Assembly: GCA_000320545.1 (NCBI GenBank)
Contig: ADNK01000410.1
Coordinates: 1-22,500, forward strand
Length of the DNA: 22,500 nucleotides
Direction: 5' to 3'
Source: Bigelowiella natans CCMP2755
Lineage: Eukaryota; Cercozoa; Chlorarachniophyceae
Positions 9,810 to 20,900 of this stretch are shown piece after piece. The notes under the pieces were generated by a model. The model saw nothing but the letters and a program-made list of their open reading frames with translations. It searched no databases and was not told the DNA's origin. Every line of letters starts with the position of its first letter. Positions within the stretch are counted from its first letter, which is position 1. Both the position numbers and the translations under genes were made by a program.

Positions 9810-10474
9810 CGTGGATGCTTTGTTCCTCGTTTACACACAAGTTCGAATTATCAGCTGTACTCTGCTAATATGATGAGCTTTCCTCGTGTGAGCGTTGGGA
9901 GTAAGCGTTTCACTACTACTACTCCCTTCGAATCCGAACGCAGGGCAAATTGAACATACGACAATTACTGAAATCTAATCTCGGGAGTGTCTCTTGACGA
10001 ATCCGGTTCAACGAATACGATACTTTTCCCCGCGCTTCTTTGTCATGTCGCAAGTAATAATAACAAGCCGAAGACTTCCCGTGAAATGTGCATCGATATC
10101 TTGGGCAATAAAAATGTGAACATATTTTCTTCTTGATGGAGGGAATGGACATCTTGGCGACGATCGATCGATGGTCAAACAACAGCGGAATACTGACTTA
10201 CTGCTGCTCGTACCGTTCAAACCTGCTGCTTCTGCTTCAAGTACGCCTAATTTGGATGATGGAGGAAACGTTGCTGTGACGAAGAGCTGCCGTTGGAGGA
10301 GCTATGTGGGACCCAACCAAGTCAGGGGCTATATTTAGAACCCGGGATGCGGCCCGTTTCCTTTCCCCCATGCCAAAGTTTCATAACTTAGCTGGGGACG
10401 AACAAACACTCCATGGCGAGCAAGGTCTTCTTCATAAATATTTTTGCGATTTCTACTGACTATTCTTTCCACAA
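9810..10474. other. Head-to-head intergenic region, probable divergent promoter
   Basis: This stretch lies between the starts of the minus-strand 132-residue gene and the plus-strand SANT gene. Open frames on the minus strand at 9919-10220 have no family-like composition. TATATTTA occurs near 10328-10335, but its spacing to either start does not decide a role. Unlike the tail-to-tail spaces, I see no long palindrome here, only GATCGATCGATC near 10160-10171. A competing ATG for the SANT gene lies at about 10413. Confidence 0.45.
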
Positions 10475-13352
10475 ATGCTCTCGCGGATTCCGGAAATAAG
10501 AGCTTTCGAGTTTCGATCGGTAGTATTTCGGTTCCTTGTATATCCCTTCACTAGCTAGCTCACATAGAATTCAAACACAAAACATCAGGCAGAGTGATGG
10601 TCAAAAGTTCGTGGACGATACACCCGAGGAACTACAAAGCACGTTCAATGAAATGCTGGAGAGATTTTCACAAGACGAAAAACTTGAAAAGGATACATGT
10701 GAAAAAAATAGTAGAGAACCTGAAGAGAAGTTGGATGCTGCGGTCGAGGATGATCCATTAGCACTCGATCAAGTACGTTTTTCTGTCATTACTGTAAATT
10801 TTGGGGCACATTCACGAATTATTCTCCTTATCTAATAGGACATTGGGGCCGATTTTATCTTACACGGTGACGAAAAAGATGGACAAAATGTTGATGGAGC
10901 ACCAAATACAACATCCGACCCTGAGAATGAATACGATGATGATCATGACGATGACGAGTGTGGTGACAGTAGAAACGATTTTTCTAAGTCTGACTCTACC
11001 AAAGAGGAATGTTCTAAAAAGAACACAGCTGCAAAAGTATCAAGCAAGCCTCAACGAAAACGCGCAAAATCGAATGTCAAAGTTAGGGCTACCAGAAAAC
11101 CAGCTGCAGCTGTAGACATTGAACGAGTGAGGAATGCGGAATCTAGTAATAGTGGGAAAGAAAACAGCATTAATGATCATACAGGGCATCATCGAGTGGG
11201 GAAGACAACGAATCAAAGCTCGAAAAAAAATCGGGACAAATCTAACAAGGAAACGAAAAGAGTTGCGAGACTACGGCATAAGAATACAACAAAAAGTGTG
11301 CGGCAGTCTTCTCTTGAGCCACTTGGATTTTCTAGGAGGGGACGTGCCATTAAGAGTCCAAAGAACTATTTCGACCGTGAAGTTGCATTACGAAAAAAGG
11401 CAGACCAAGAAAAAGACGCTGCCACGGTAGTTGGATATGTCACTACCGTACGATGAACACATTATTATGGTAGTTGCTGAACATGGGATTTGCAACTCTG
11501 CCATGACCCACTTCACATTATCCGACGTTTGTACGTTGTTGCGATTTGAATACATCAGAGTCCCCTGAAGAAGAAAAGGCTATTTTCGAAGAGACGTCAA
11601 AAGATATCTCAAAATGCTGCCAAAAAGCAAAAGATTAAGGACGACCCAAGAAAAGGAAAGAAGAAACGAAGAGTGGCGAATCATAGAAAGGGAAAGAATC
11701 AAAACAAGAAAGACGAACAAAATGTGCAGACAGTCGAGGAGGAGCGTCAGGTGAAAGAGGGCAGTGGCGGTTCACGTCGTTCTCTGCGTCGGAGTGCAGC
11801 TCGAGCGAGCACCCGCATCAAGCATCTCTCAAGTTCATCGCAACACAGAGCAAGGAAAAAGAAGAGGCCTGTAGTAGTGCATGATAGTAGTGGCGATGAG
11901 GCTACCCAAACGACAAATCAGATTCCTGAAGAGGATGAAAGTAACGAGGAAAACACGGCAAAAGAGCAGGATGAGAGCAAAAAGAAATCTGAAAACTCGA
12001 GAGAAAGTCCTCCTCCTGAGACTAAAGCGACTACCTCGAGTAGTAACAATAATTCATGGAGCGACCATCAAATTGGGCTGCTTATGGAAGCCCATGCTCA
12101 GAGTGCTCCTGGCTCAAGGTTTTGGAACCAAGTGGCGAAAAGGGTATATAATTAGTATTCCTAATACTAAATTCACTACTACTACTACTACGACGACGAA
12201 AAATACTATTGATTACGGGGACCCAAACGCTATATGTTATGGTTAGGTCAAGGGAAAGTCGGCCAAAGAGTGTGCCAGCAGATATAACGATATGTTTCCC
12301 ACCCCAAGGTAAGAAACAAAACGTCTCCAATCCCTCTAGTCGGCGAACAACTCAACTGATGATCATATATCCAGGATGAAGAAGAAAGCTATTCGTTCCC
12401 GCCGTTGTGAAGAGGTAAATCAGTATGCTTCTTATTATTACCAGAAAGCATAGCAGATATGAGCTCGTCATTATCATCAGGACCCTGAGAAAAAGGAGAA
12501 GTTGCTAGGGATTCTAGCGCTTCCAAAGGGACGAGCCCCAATCAAAAGAGTGAAAGGTTCGTTAAATACCTTTTGAAATACATAAGAAGATTTCTCTACC
12601 TTGGTCGTTGGATGTTGCGCCAATTCTGAAAAATTAAAGTTGAAACCAACTTTTACACAGCTTTCAGGAGCGTGCTGAGAATGGCAGATAAATCTCATGG
12701 AACAGATGATTATTTTCAGGTTGGCTTCTCTGCAACTCGTTTCATTCTAATCTTGAAAGACTCACATGTATTTGCTCGAAGGAACGGAAGACGCCTGGGC
12801 CATTCGGAAAATCAACACTGGATGTCCTTTCTCCTCCCGACGTGGTAGTTCTTCTATGCGGACTTTATTTATAGAAAATTATAAGATCAAAGACCCACTC
12901 TCCTTATTTTTTTAGGATAGCTCTATGGGGAACGATTCGGTTCACAACGATAGTCTTAGTCATGATGAATCTTCTCTGGCGGGTGGAAAAATTCGTTTCT
13001 GCTTAAATTCGTACGATACAGAGGAACATGAGAAGGCGGACTCTCATATACAAAAGTTGAGGAAAAGTATCCGATCCCAGAACTACAGGTTTTTTTGTTT
13101 CAATATCCACATAAATTAATACAGACTGAAGTGAAATCTAATAGGGACAGAAGGAAGAATGTTAAGCGGAGACGTACAAACGGACAAAAAAAAGAGGGCT
13201 CGAATCGATTAAAAGCAGTTTCAGGAGAATCGATCGTGACAAGTCTCCAGAGAAGACTTGGAGACAGTATCCTTCAAAATGAATCGCAACCATTAACAAA
13301 TGTACATGACGACGATGTCGATGACAGTGAGCTCTCAGAGTTTGAGACATAA
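10475..13352 (+). CDS. SANT/Myb-domain nuclear protein, M18BP1/KNL2-like, 692 aa
   Basis: M18BP1/KNL2 brings the CENP-A loading machinery to centromeres. Exons are 10475-10519, 10593-10772, 10839-11426, 11559-12143, 12247-12308, 12375-12414, 12481-12556, 12661-12719, 12782-12844, 12916-13088 and 13145-13352, and every phase matches. The N-terminal half is acidic then basic and apparently disordered. Residues 240-256 (SRRGRAIKSPKNYFDRE) resemble the CENP-C-like motif of KNL2 proteins. A SANT domain spans about 437-487, with W438, FW at 459-460, VAKR, then KSAKECASRYNDMFPTP. The downstream segment KRVKAFRSVLRMADKSHGTD, followed by DYF, recalls the conserved stretch after the SANT domain of animal M18BP1. 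TPG...LSPP and an LNSYDTEEHE...HIQKLRK segment follow. No SANTA domain is visible. The SANT call is firm; the KNL2 call is inference, and another Myb-like chromatin protein is possible. The start is uncertain: an ATG at 10413 (MASK) would also splice in phase to exon 2. Confidence 0.75.
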
Positions 13353-13789
13353 TTTCACATCGTGTCTGAGAATCACATCGCCATGCATCTGGCAACTGAA
13401 ATTTGTAACTTTTAATTTAAATGTAAATTCGTTACATACTGTCTAGACTATCTGCGTGCGTGCATTACGATGTTCACTTAGCTTCAATAGAGTCTTGATG
13501 ACGCTCAAACTCTCCAGATGGCACAAATGAAAGTGGGGGGTTGTTGATCGCAGCATGGTTATTAGTATCTGGAGCCTCCCGACCTAGCCGACCCCGCAGC
13601 ACTAGTCTAGTAATCTGCATCCTGTATTACAATGCGGCTCACCACATAATAGTCTAGTAGTCTTAGTCTTTAGTGTTTGTGCTTTTCATCATCATTTCTT
13701 TATTTCTTTCATGCCCCGAGCGCTGTGCCTGTAGCCGCGCGCATACCCATACTATACTTATGATAGACATGCAATATGATATATATATG

Positions 13790-13825
<36 letters not shown>

Positions 13826-14187
13826 CCATATTGCTGTGTCTATTATACATTGCTCACACGAGTCCTCCGAGGGTGTGTAGCGCATCGCATGCATGTGCGT
13901 GTAGCGTAATCTCATTGCATGTCGATCCTCTCGCAGCTAGCAGTCCATGCGCACGTTTCAGCACATTCGCATGTTCTATTTTTTTGCGTACGTATCTGCG
14001 TTCCTGCATTGCAGGGCAGGACAAAGACTTATACTTCTCGTATATTCAGTCTGAGCAGTGCGCGTGTGTATCTAGAGACATCTCTATAGATGGCGCCGCA
14101 TATGAGCGGTTGCCATAACGCAACCTCCCATCAGGGTATATATTGCGATGCTGATCCATAGATAAACACTTGGAACACTGCCTTCTG
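13353..14187. other. Tail-to-tail intergenic space with AT-core hairpin
   Basis: No gene is supported; the open frames at 13673-14118 are composed of repeats and Cys/Ser-rich noise. The space contains CTAGT/GCATGC/GCGCATG-type words (for example 13596-13612, 13880-13905 and 13930-13955) and an AT-cored inverted repeat at 13764-13841. The 3' ends of the SANT gene and the YbeY gene face each other across it. Confidence 0.6.
13764..13841. repeat. AT-core cruciform-type inverted repeat
   Basis: A (TA)n core at about 13779-13822 is bounded by exact arms, GCAATATG at 13771-13778 and CATATTGC at 13827-13834. Outside these, TAGACA (13764-13769) faces TGTCTA (13836-13841) with one or two unpaired bases. 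The arms make this more than a plain microsatellite: a 60-80 base hairpin can form on either strand. Confidence 0.8.
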
Positions 14188-15659
14188 CTAATCTTCCTCT
14201 GCTAAATGTATCAAACCCTTGCCGCGCCAATCAAGCCTGCGCATGAGTCTTCTCTCTGCTGAAGCCATCTCCTCCCAATCTTCCTTGGATGTCTCATGGT
14301 CGTATCCGATCAGATGTAGCAATCCATGCACAAGCAAAATGCGAATCTGAAAATTGAGTTTCAGACTTCTGAAATGGTACATTTGCATTAGTTTAACCTC
14401 GTCTCGAAGTTCATGCGAATGGTCAAGAGCCTGTTTGTTGGCGGTGTCAATTGAGATTATGAGGTCTCCCAAAACGAAATTGTCATCCATCGGGAATGAA
14501 AGCACATCCGTGGGCTTATCGACATCTCTGTATTCCTGAGTTAAATTACTTATAAAATCAATTATTTTGCAACTAAACCGTATACGAATCAGAATTGAAT
14601 AGAAGGGCAAATCTGGATATTACCTTATTATACCGTTGGATGCTTGGGTCGTCACTGAGTGTGATTGACAGCTCAACGTCGTTCAAATCAGCAGCTTGCA
14701 AAAGAGAAGTCGCGTCGTTTTTCTGTTGAGAGGTTATGTTTATTGTGACATGCAAAAATGATGTACAAACATTTGAATAGGATGTCTGGTGAGACTCATG
14801 GGATGAAAACAACAATTTTGGAGTGTTGAAGGGATTTGTGGTAAGGACAAACCGTCTCGTCAACGAGTTTTTGAAGTTCTAAGTCGCCACGTTTCTGCTG
14901 GTCTATTCCCTCTGTTGAAACAAGCACTATAGCTCCTTCTGGCAACCCCTCAGCCTCCCTTTATATTTCAAAAGTAAAATGTGTACTGTAATTTAGAGCA
15001 TGTTTCAGATTACCCTTTTTCTAATTTTGGCTGGAAGAAATACCTGATAGAATTTATGAACTCTAAGGGAGTATTTCCCATCTCTGCTCCTTCCTAGGGT
15101 TATATTTAATGAACAACGTACTATTTCAGCATACCGTACCAGGCCTCAACTTATTTTTTTATTTCACATTTCTTTAAAATTGCTTGGAAGTTGTCTTCTA
15201 CTTACTGAAGACAATGAACCTGATAGTTTAATAGATTACCTCAACGATCTCATGTGGAATCCCCATGTCTTTAAGCTCTTCATTAAGCATTTGCATCCGT
15301 TTTTCTAAATCCTCGCCAAGATTATGATCCTCCTCGCCCGATTCTAATTCTTCATCCATCTCGTCACCCTCTTTCTGGTCTACTGCCTTTCCAGAGAACC
15401 GCCTTGAACGAAATGGAGATTTAACGATGATCTTGCTGTGATTAATTCATTAGTACCTTATTTTCCTGCCTACACAGTTTCTATGACTCATATTCTGGTC
15501 AGTCATCTTCCCCAAATTCGACCGATGGAATACCCTACCAAAGCTGGACAGCCTTCTTATCCCCATTAGTGATAGCGAGGGCTTAATTGACATCACTGGA
15601 ATACTCGACACCAAAGCACCGCCCAAGCAAAGTACAGAGCTAACGAAACTACGGGCCAT
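14188..15659 (-). CDS. ybeY: YbeY-type endoribonuclease, organelle-targeted form, 305 aa
   Basis: YbeY is a zinc-dependent endoribonuclease needed for bacterial-type rRNA maturation; eukaryotic copies serve mitochondria or plastids. Exons in coding order are 15659-15457, 15402-15240, 15093-15044, 14958-14853, 14722-14624, 14535-14398 and 14346-14188, with all phases agreeing. The C-terminal half is typical: VELSITLSDDPSI, then EYRDVDKPTDVLSFPM, then LGDLIISIDTA. The zinc-binding motif HGLLHLIGYDH follows, with H260, H264 and H270 all present. The N-terminus (MARSFVSSVLCLGGALVSSI, then a basic Ser-rich stretch with RRLSSFGRVFHR) looks like a targeting presequence. Signal peptide plus transit peptide and mitochondrial presequence cannot be told apart here. 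About 100 residues between presequence and catalytic domain (acidic EELESGEEDHNLGEDLEKR, then PLEFINSIREAEGLPEGAIV) are absent from bacterial YbeY. The last intron is 51 bases, in frame and free of stops. The gene shares a 349-base divergent region with condensin. Confidence 0.9.
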
Positions 15660-16008
15660 TGCGAATTTCGGTGAAAGCCTCGACTAGATCGTGGAGGTTC
15701 GAGCTAATCTACTAGTGGTGGGGTCTCTGAAACATGCGACGGTCTGTGTTATGATTTGCACGGTTGCCCCATCCACGAAAGATGTAGGAAATGCAGGAGA
15801 TGTCGCTTGGAAGACAACATCATAGATTGTCGCAGGACTGATTTATCGCTGGCACGGCGACTGCCAAACGTCTTCCCGCCGTTTTGAGTATAACATCATT
15901 TTTCACCTGCGTCAACCTTTTCAGAGTGTCTTAGGTACGGATCATTGTACAATTCTTCGATTTAGGTTTTTTTTTTTTTCACAGAACCTAACGGAGTCCC
16001 ACAACACA
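15660..16008. promoter_or_regulatory. Compact divergent promoter region (YbeY / condensin)
   Basis: Only 349 bases separate the two start codons, so this region must hold both promoters unless regulation is distal. I see no certain TATA box. A run of 13 T (15967-15979) followed by CACAG at 15980-15984 looks like a 3' splice site 24 bases before the condensin ATG. A 5'-UTR intron, or a missed upstream coding exon, is therefore possible. Confidence 0.5.
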
Positions 16009-17952
16009 ATGGAGTTTTACTTCCCATCGAAAAAGGATGGCTTGGAACTGCCCCAGGGTCCAAAATTTGTGGAGGGCTATCGTATTTATCATTCTCATTA
16101 TTCTACCTTTTTCTAAAAATAGATGATCGATTTGGGGTGCAAACCAAGACAAATGTTGAAAGAGTATCAGTGCCGAATGCTCGAAGAATGATACGTGATC
16201 TCATTGAAGACCTTGAGGAAGACTGTCTGCGCATTCGTGACCAAGGAACGTTTGATCTTCTTTACTCCTTTTCAAGGTTCCTAACCTAATATTCGGAGTT
16301 CAATGAAATGACATTTTAAGATATAATTGAAATCTCAGCTCATTCTCAAAGCTGGATCCAAAGATGAGGCCCGTGATTGTCCGATGTACGTAACAAGTAG
16401 ACACCATAGTTGATGTAAATTCTTCTAAAAACAACAATCTGCAGGCATGACATCAGGCCTGTCCTCGCTTGTAGGCCTGATTGCAAGCGATAGTAAGCGC
16501 CTGGTACGTGAACCCCACGGGAATCGGTTTATCATATTATTTAAATTTTATCTTTCTTCATCAAGGTTGAACCTGCAGGATGTGGCTGTAATGCTGTGAA
16601 GATGTTTGTATACCTATTGTGCACTATTGTAGAAGATGCAGAGGTAAAGTTGTGATGGTCAAAGAACGAATTGTACCTCAAGAGAACAATATCATTCAGG
16701 GCGTAGAAAAGGCTAAAAATATGCTGAGAGCATCTAAAAGGAAGAAGAAATCAAAGGTATGTCGGATGAAAATACTCATTCATGGTCGATCATATTACAT
16801 ATTGATGTTTTAGGATCCTAATCTGGATTGGAGTACACATGCTGAGCTGGTCGCAGCTGTATTTTCTGAGGTTTGCCAAACCCAATTCGCCTTGGAATGT
16901 CATCTTAATCCTAACATTATTAGATGTTGTCGGAGGGCAAGGTCTATCAGTTATGGAGAATGGCACAACCTGAGTCTGAGTTCGGAGAAATTCTCTACAA
17001 AACGGCATGTCTAATGGTACAACCTTGCTCTGCAGGATACTGGACAGTCCTAATTTCAATAATTATATGTTCAGCTCGAAAATCCACAGAACACTGGCCT
17101 GAAGAGCAGTACCCAACCCTCAATCTTTTCGGTGCTCACTTCGCTTGCAACACGCTCTTCTCAAATCAAGGATAGACTGGTTTGTATTTAGTACCGATTC
17201 CTGCACACAAGTCTTCATGTAAGCGATATGTTCAGGTGTCTGACCTTCTTCATATGGTTCATAACTTTGACTTCCTTGCCAAGCCATTGGCAGAACTTGT
17301 CAACGGAATTGCAAAAAAGCATGATGAAGGTACTACATGCTAACATTTTGAGGAATAAGGCCAATAATTACGTGTTTCTCCAGCCCTTGTAGGAAGCATT
17401 CTCAGAGAAATAGGGAGAACAGATGGAACTCTTCTCTCAAGGTAAAATCGAAAATGATATGTGTTGGCAAATAGACGTTGAATTTATCTGCTCAGACACA
17501 CTGCTTCCGCAAAAAACTTGGCAGCTTTTCTGGAACATTTAGCATCATTGCAGGTTCTGACTATATATATCAACATAGTAATCAAGGAAACTTACTCCTT
17601 ATTTCTTAGCCTGAGGCTGTTGCGAATGGATTGGCAATGATTGTGCCTCATTTGGATGGAGAGTCATATATCATGCGGAATGCTATTGTCTCTGTAGTAG
17701 CAACCCTTTTGAATTTCTTCAAAGAATCGGTAAGTTGCTGGACATCGTTACTTTTCCAGGACATCGTTTAGTTTGACTTCTATAGGTTCATCAAGAAAAT
17801 AACCAAGAAAACTTGGCTGGGAATGCGGGCCAGACTCCGAAGGTGAACAGTATGTCCCCAAGAAACAAAAAGGGAGGTCCTCGCGACGATAAGCGGCAAG
17901 CGACAACTGAGGCACTGATTCAGATCTTGAAAGAGAGGTTCACTACATATTT

Positions 17953-17998
<46 letters not shown>

Positions 17999-20900
17999 GT
18001 ACATATTTATGTGATCTATCTATAATTTTTTTGTCCTCAATTTTTGAAATATTTTAATTACAGAGTACATGATATCTCGTCGTACACTCGCAGTAAAGTG
18101 TTGCAGCTATGGGGGGTCCTTGTGGAAGCAAGAGCGCTTACAGACGCCCAATTTCTGATGTACATTAATTTAAACAAAACTTTGGAAATGTAGTAATAAT
18201 TAAATCCAACAGTGCTGCTGAAGTGGGTGTCGAGAGGTTAAAAGATAAGGCCGTGCAAGTCAGGAAAAGGGCTGTTTCTTTGATAACAGGTCGTTCAAGA
18301 TACTCTGTTGCAGTAGTGCAGTCGATTTCAATTCATATTTATCAGTGTTGCTGGAGTATAATCCCTTCTCACCAACCTTGGATCGTGAGGTGCTGAAAGA
18401 GAATCTAGAAAAGTTGAAGAGCAAACTTAGGGTGATAAAGTTTCATATTAATCTTCTATCGTAGCTAACAATTTTCCAAATTACGTAGTCAAAAATACTA
18501 TCTGCCGCACCTCTCGTTCGCTCTGGACAGACGTTGGAAGGTCAGGATATGGAAGATGCGAATGGGGCAGTAACATTCGAAGTTGACGAGGAAACTGCCA
18601 AGGAACTCCGAAGAGTCTCGATGGCAATTGAGTTCGTTGATAGAATAGCTGGTCCAGAAACTATAGAAGAAAGCAAAGACAACGCAAAAGAGTCTTGCAA
18701 GATGAACGAAGAAGACATCAAGGAAGACGCCGATAGTCATGAAGCTAGCTCCAATGCAAATGCTACCTCTGAGGGCAAAGATGGAAAGAAGGATACGAAA
18801 AATCTGAATGCGATTGGTTCAATGTGTAGCATGCTCCAATCCAAAACCTCCTCTGATGCGCTTGAAGCAATAAGATTCTTTCTAGTTGCGAACCAATTTA
18901 ATCTTCGAAGTGCTTCAGTAGGAATACAGCGTATGTTAAGATTAATTTGGTCGAGGGATGCAAACGTGAGGGATGGAGTTAAGGATGCCTGTTTTCAACT
19001 TTACTTGAAAGACTTGGAACAAGACCAAGATGTAGAGGATGAAGCCTTAAAAAAGCGTGCTATAATCGTTGCTGCCAATCTGATCCGCCTTGTTCAAAAG
19101 ATGTCTTTCGGGGATAACACCTGTCTTGGAGAAGTTCTGTACCGATTAGCCCTAGAAGATCGTGTCCCGTTAGTACTTGTCGAAGCCATTCGAACCATCA
19201 TCACATCACGTGGTGCAACAATGGGTACTGAGTTGCAACATGGGGCTATGCGATTGCTCGAAATGATTGGCACAGCCAAGCCGAAGTGGGTATTGTCCCA
19301 TTTGGCCCCAATTTCCCGAATGGCTTTTGGAGCAGATAAGGTGCCATTCCAGACTGGAATGCAGCTTAGACTTGCTCAGGCAGGAGCACAGCTGATAAGC
19401 GGAATCAGTAAAAACGGGGTGGAAACTGAAAATCGTCGAGTTCTTGAACGCGTTTTCCCACGATTCAAGGAATTGTTGACTACTGTCGCACCACGTGTTG
19501 AAAAGAATGTTACCCAAATGGAAGCTACAGCAGATGAATGGTTTCTTGCAAGTGAAGATGTAATAAAAGCGATCTTCTTAGTTCATCCGAAACCCATTGG
19601 TAAGGATAATCAAACGAATTATGTAGTACGATGCCTCATTGTGACAATGTTTTATACAGAGTTCAGCCAAGAAATACTGTACGAGATGGTCGCCAAAGTG
19701 CTTCCTTCAGATAAGAATGCATTTGACGAAAAATCTCTCAGCAATATGCAGCAAACATCTGAGGTGGAGTTCATTTTCTACGCTGTTTTCCTTGGATCAA
19801 GCTGACTGTACATCTATCTTAGGGGTTTTCCAGGATTTTCTTCCTGGCAGGCCATATTGTTGTGGAGGTACATGAAATTAAATAGATACACCTTGTCTTC
19901 TTAACGAACTGCATTTGATTAGATTCTTGTACATCTGGAGAATGTGGAAAGTATGATAAAGAAAAAGAGAAATGCGGTATATTGTCGATTACAAGCATTT
20001 CGACTTCAAATTTGTAATGGTTTAATGCGTTATTTAGATGCTCGAAAAGAAAAAAAAACGCACAAAAGATGAGAAGAGTTCTAAAGGTTGGTTGAGTTGG
20101 ATACTAGACGTTCCATATTTGTGACTCATCTTTTTCCTTAGGCAACATTGAAGAAGATCTTGCTGTTGGTGCATCGCGAGACTACGAACTGGAGTTGGCA
20201 AGGGAGTCTGTAGAAAAGGTGGATTGCGTAGTGTTCTATTTTCACAAATGGTATTGTGTAAAAGAAATTTGAATCTACAGAATTTGGTATCTCCTGGCTC
20301 TCTTTTTGCAAGTTTGCTGAAACCATTGTTACACGTTTGCCGAAATTCCAAGTCGTTTGCAGGTAAATTTCGTTTCTCATGTTCGCCTAATCTACATGTG
20401 ACTAAGTGATGATGCATCAGGGCACCCACGGTTAATGACAAACGCAGTTATGTGTTTGTGCAAGATGATGTACGTTTCTGTGGAGTTTTGTGACGGTAGA
20501 GCCTATCATCGTTTGGTCTATTGCTACAGTTTCAGGACCTTATTGTATTGCAGAACATCTTCAACTCTTATTTACGCTTCTGGAACAAAGTCCACATGTC
20601 CAGGTAGGGTGTCCACATCAACCCACATTTTCATAATTTACAAATACAATGGTAAATTTTTGCAGGTTCGGGCAAATTTGTCTGTGGCGCTGGGTAATGG
20701 TACAATTTTTTGGTTATTGTCTAAAATCTGATGTTAGAGGTACAGGTGATCTAGCGTTACGGTTTCCCAACCTAATCGAGCCATGGTATGAATTTCAGAT
20801 CGTGTACAGTTTTCTATTCTTCACACGTATTAAAATGCAGGTCTCATCGTTTCTTTGAACGATTGAACGATAGCTCTCCCAAAGTGCGTAAGAACACGCT

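Noticed and set aside
9919-10220. Two overlapping minus-strand open frames upstream of the 132-residue gene
   Set aside because: They are in different frames over the same bases, with no splice connection in phase to the exon at 9809, which has its own ATG preceded by an in-frame stop.
13673-14118. Plus-strand open frames with Cys/His-rich and Tyr/Ile-repeat products
   Set aside because: They come from the (TA)n hairpin and GCATGC-rich spacer; there is no codon structure or splice chain.
15436-15456. A 21-base intron in YbeY (gtactaat...cacag)
   Set aside because: It joins in phase, but 21 bases is far below the other introns here. Moving the acceptor to 15403 gives a 54-base intron with a pyrimidine tract and the same phase.
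20034-20441. 135-residue minus-strand open frame opposite condensin exons
   Set aside because: It is a shadow of well-supported plus-strand exons and introns, with no independent family signal.
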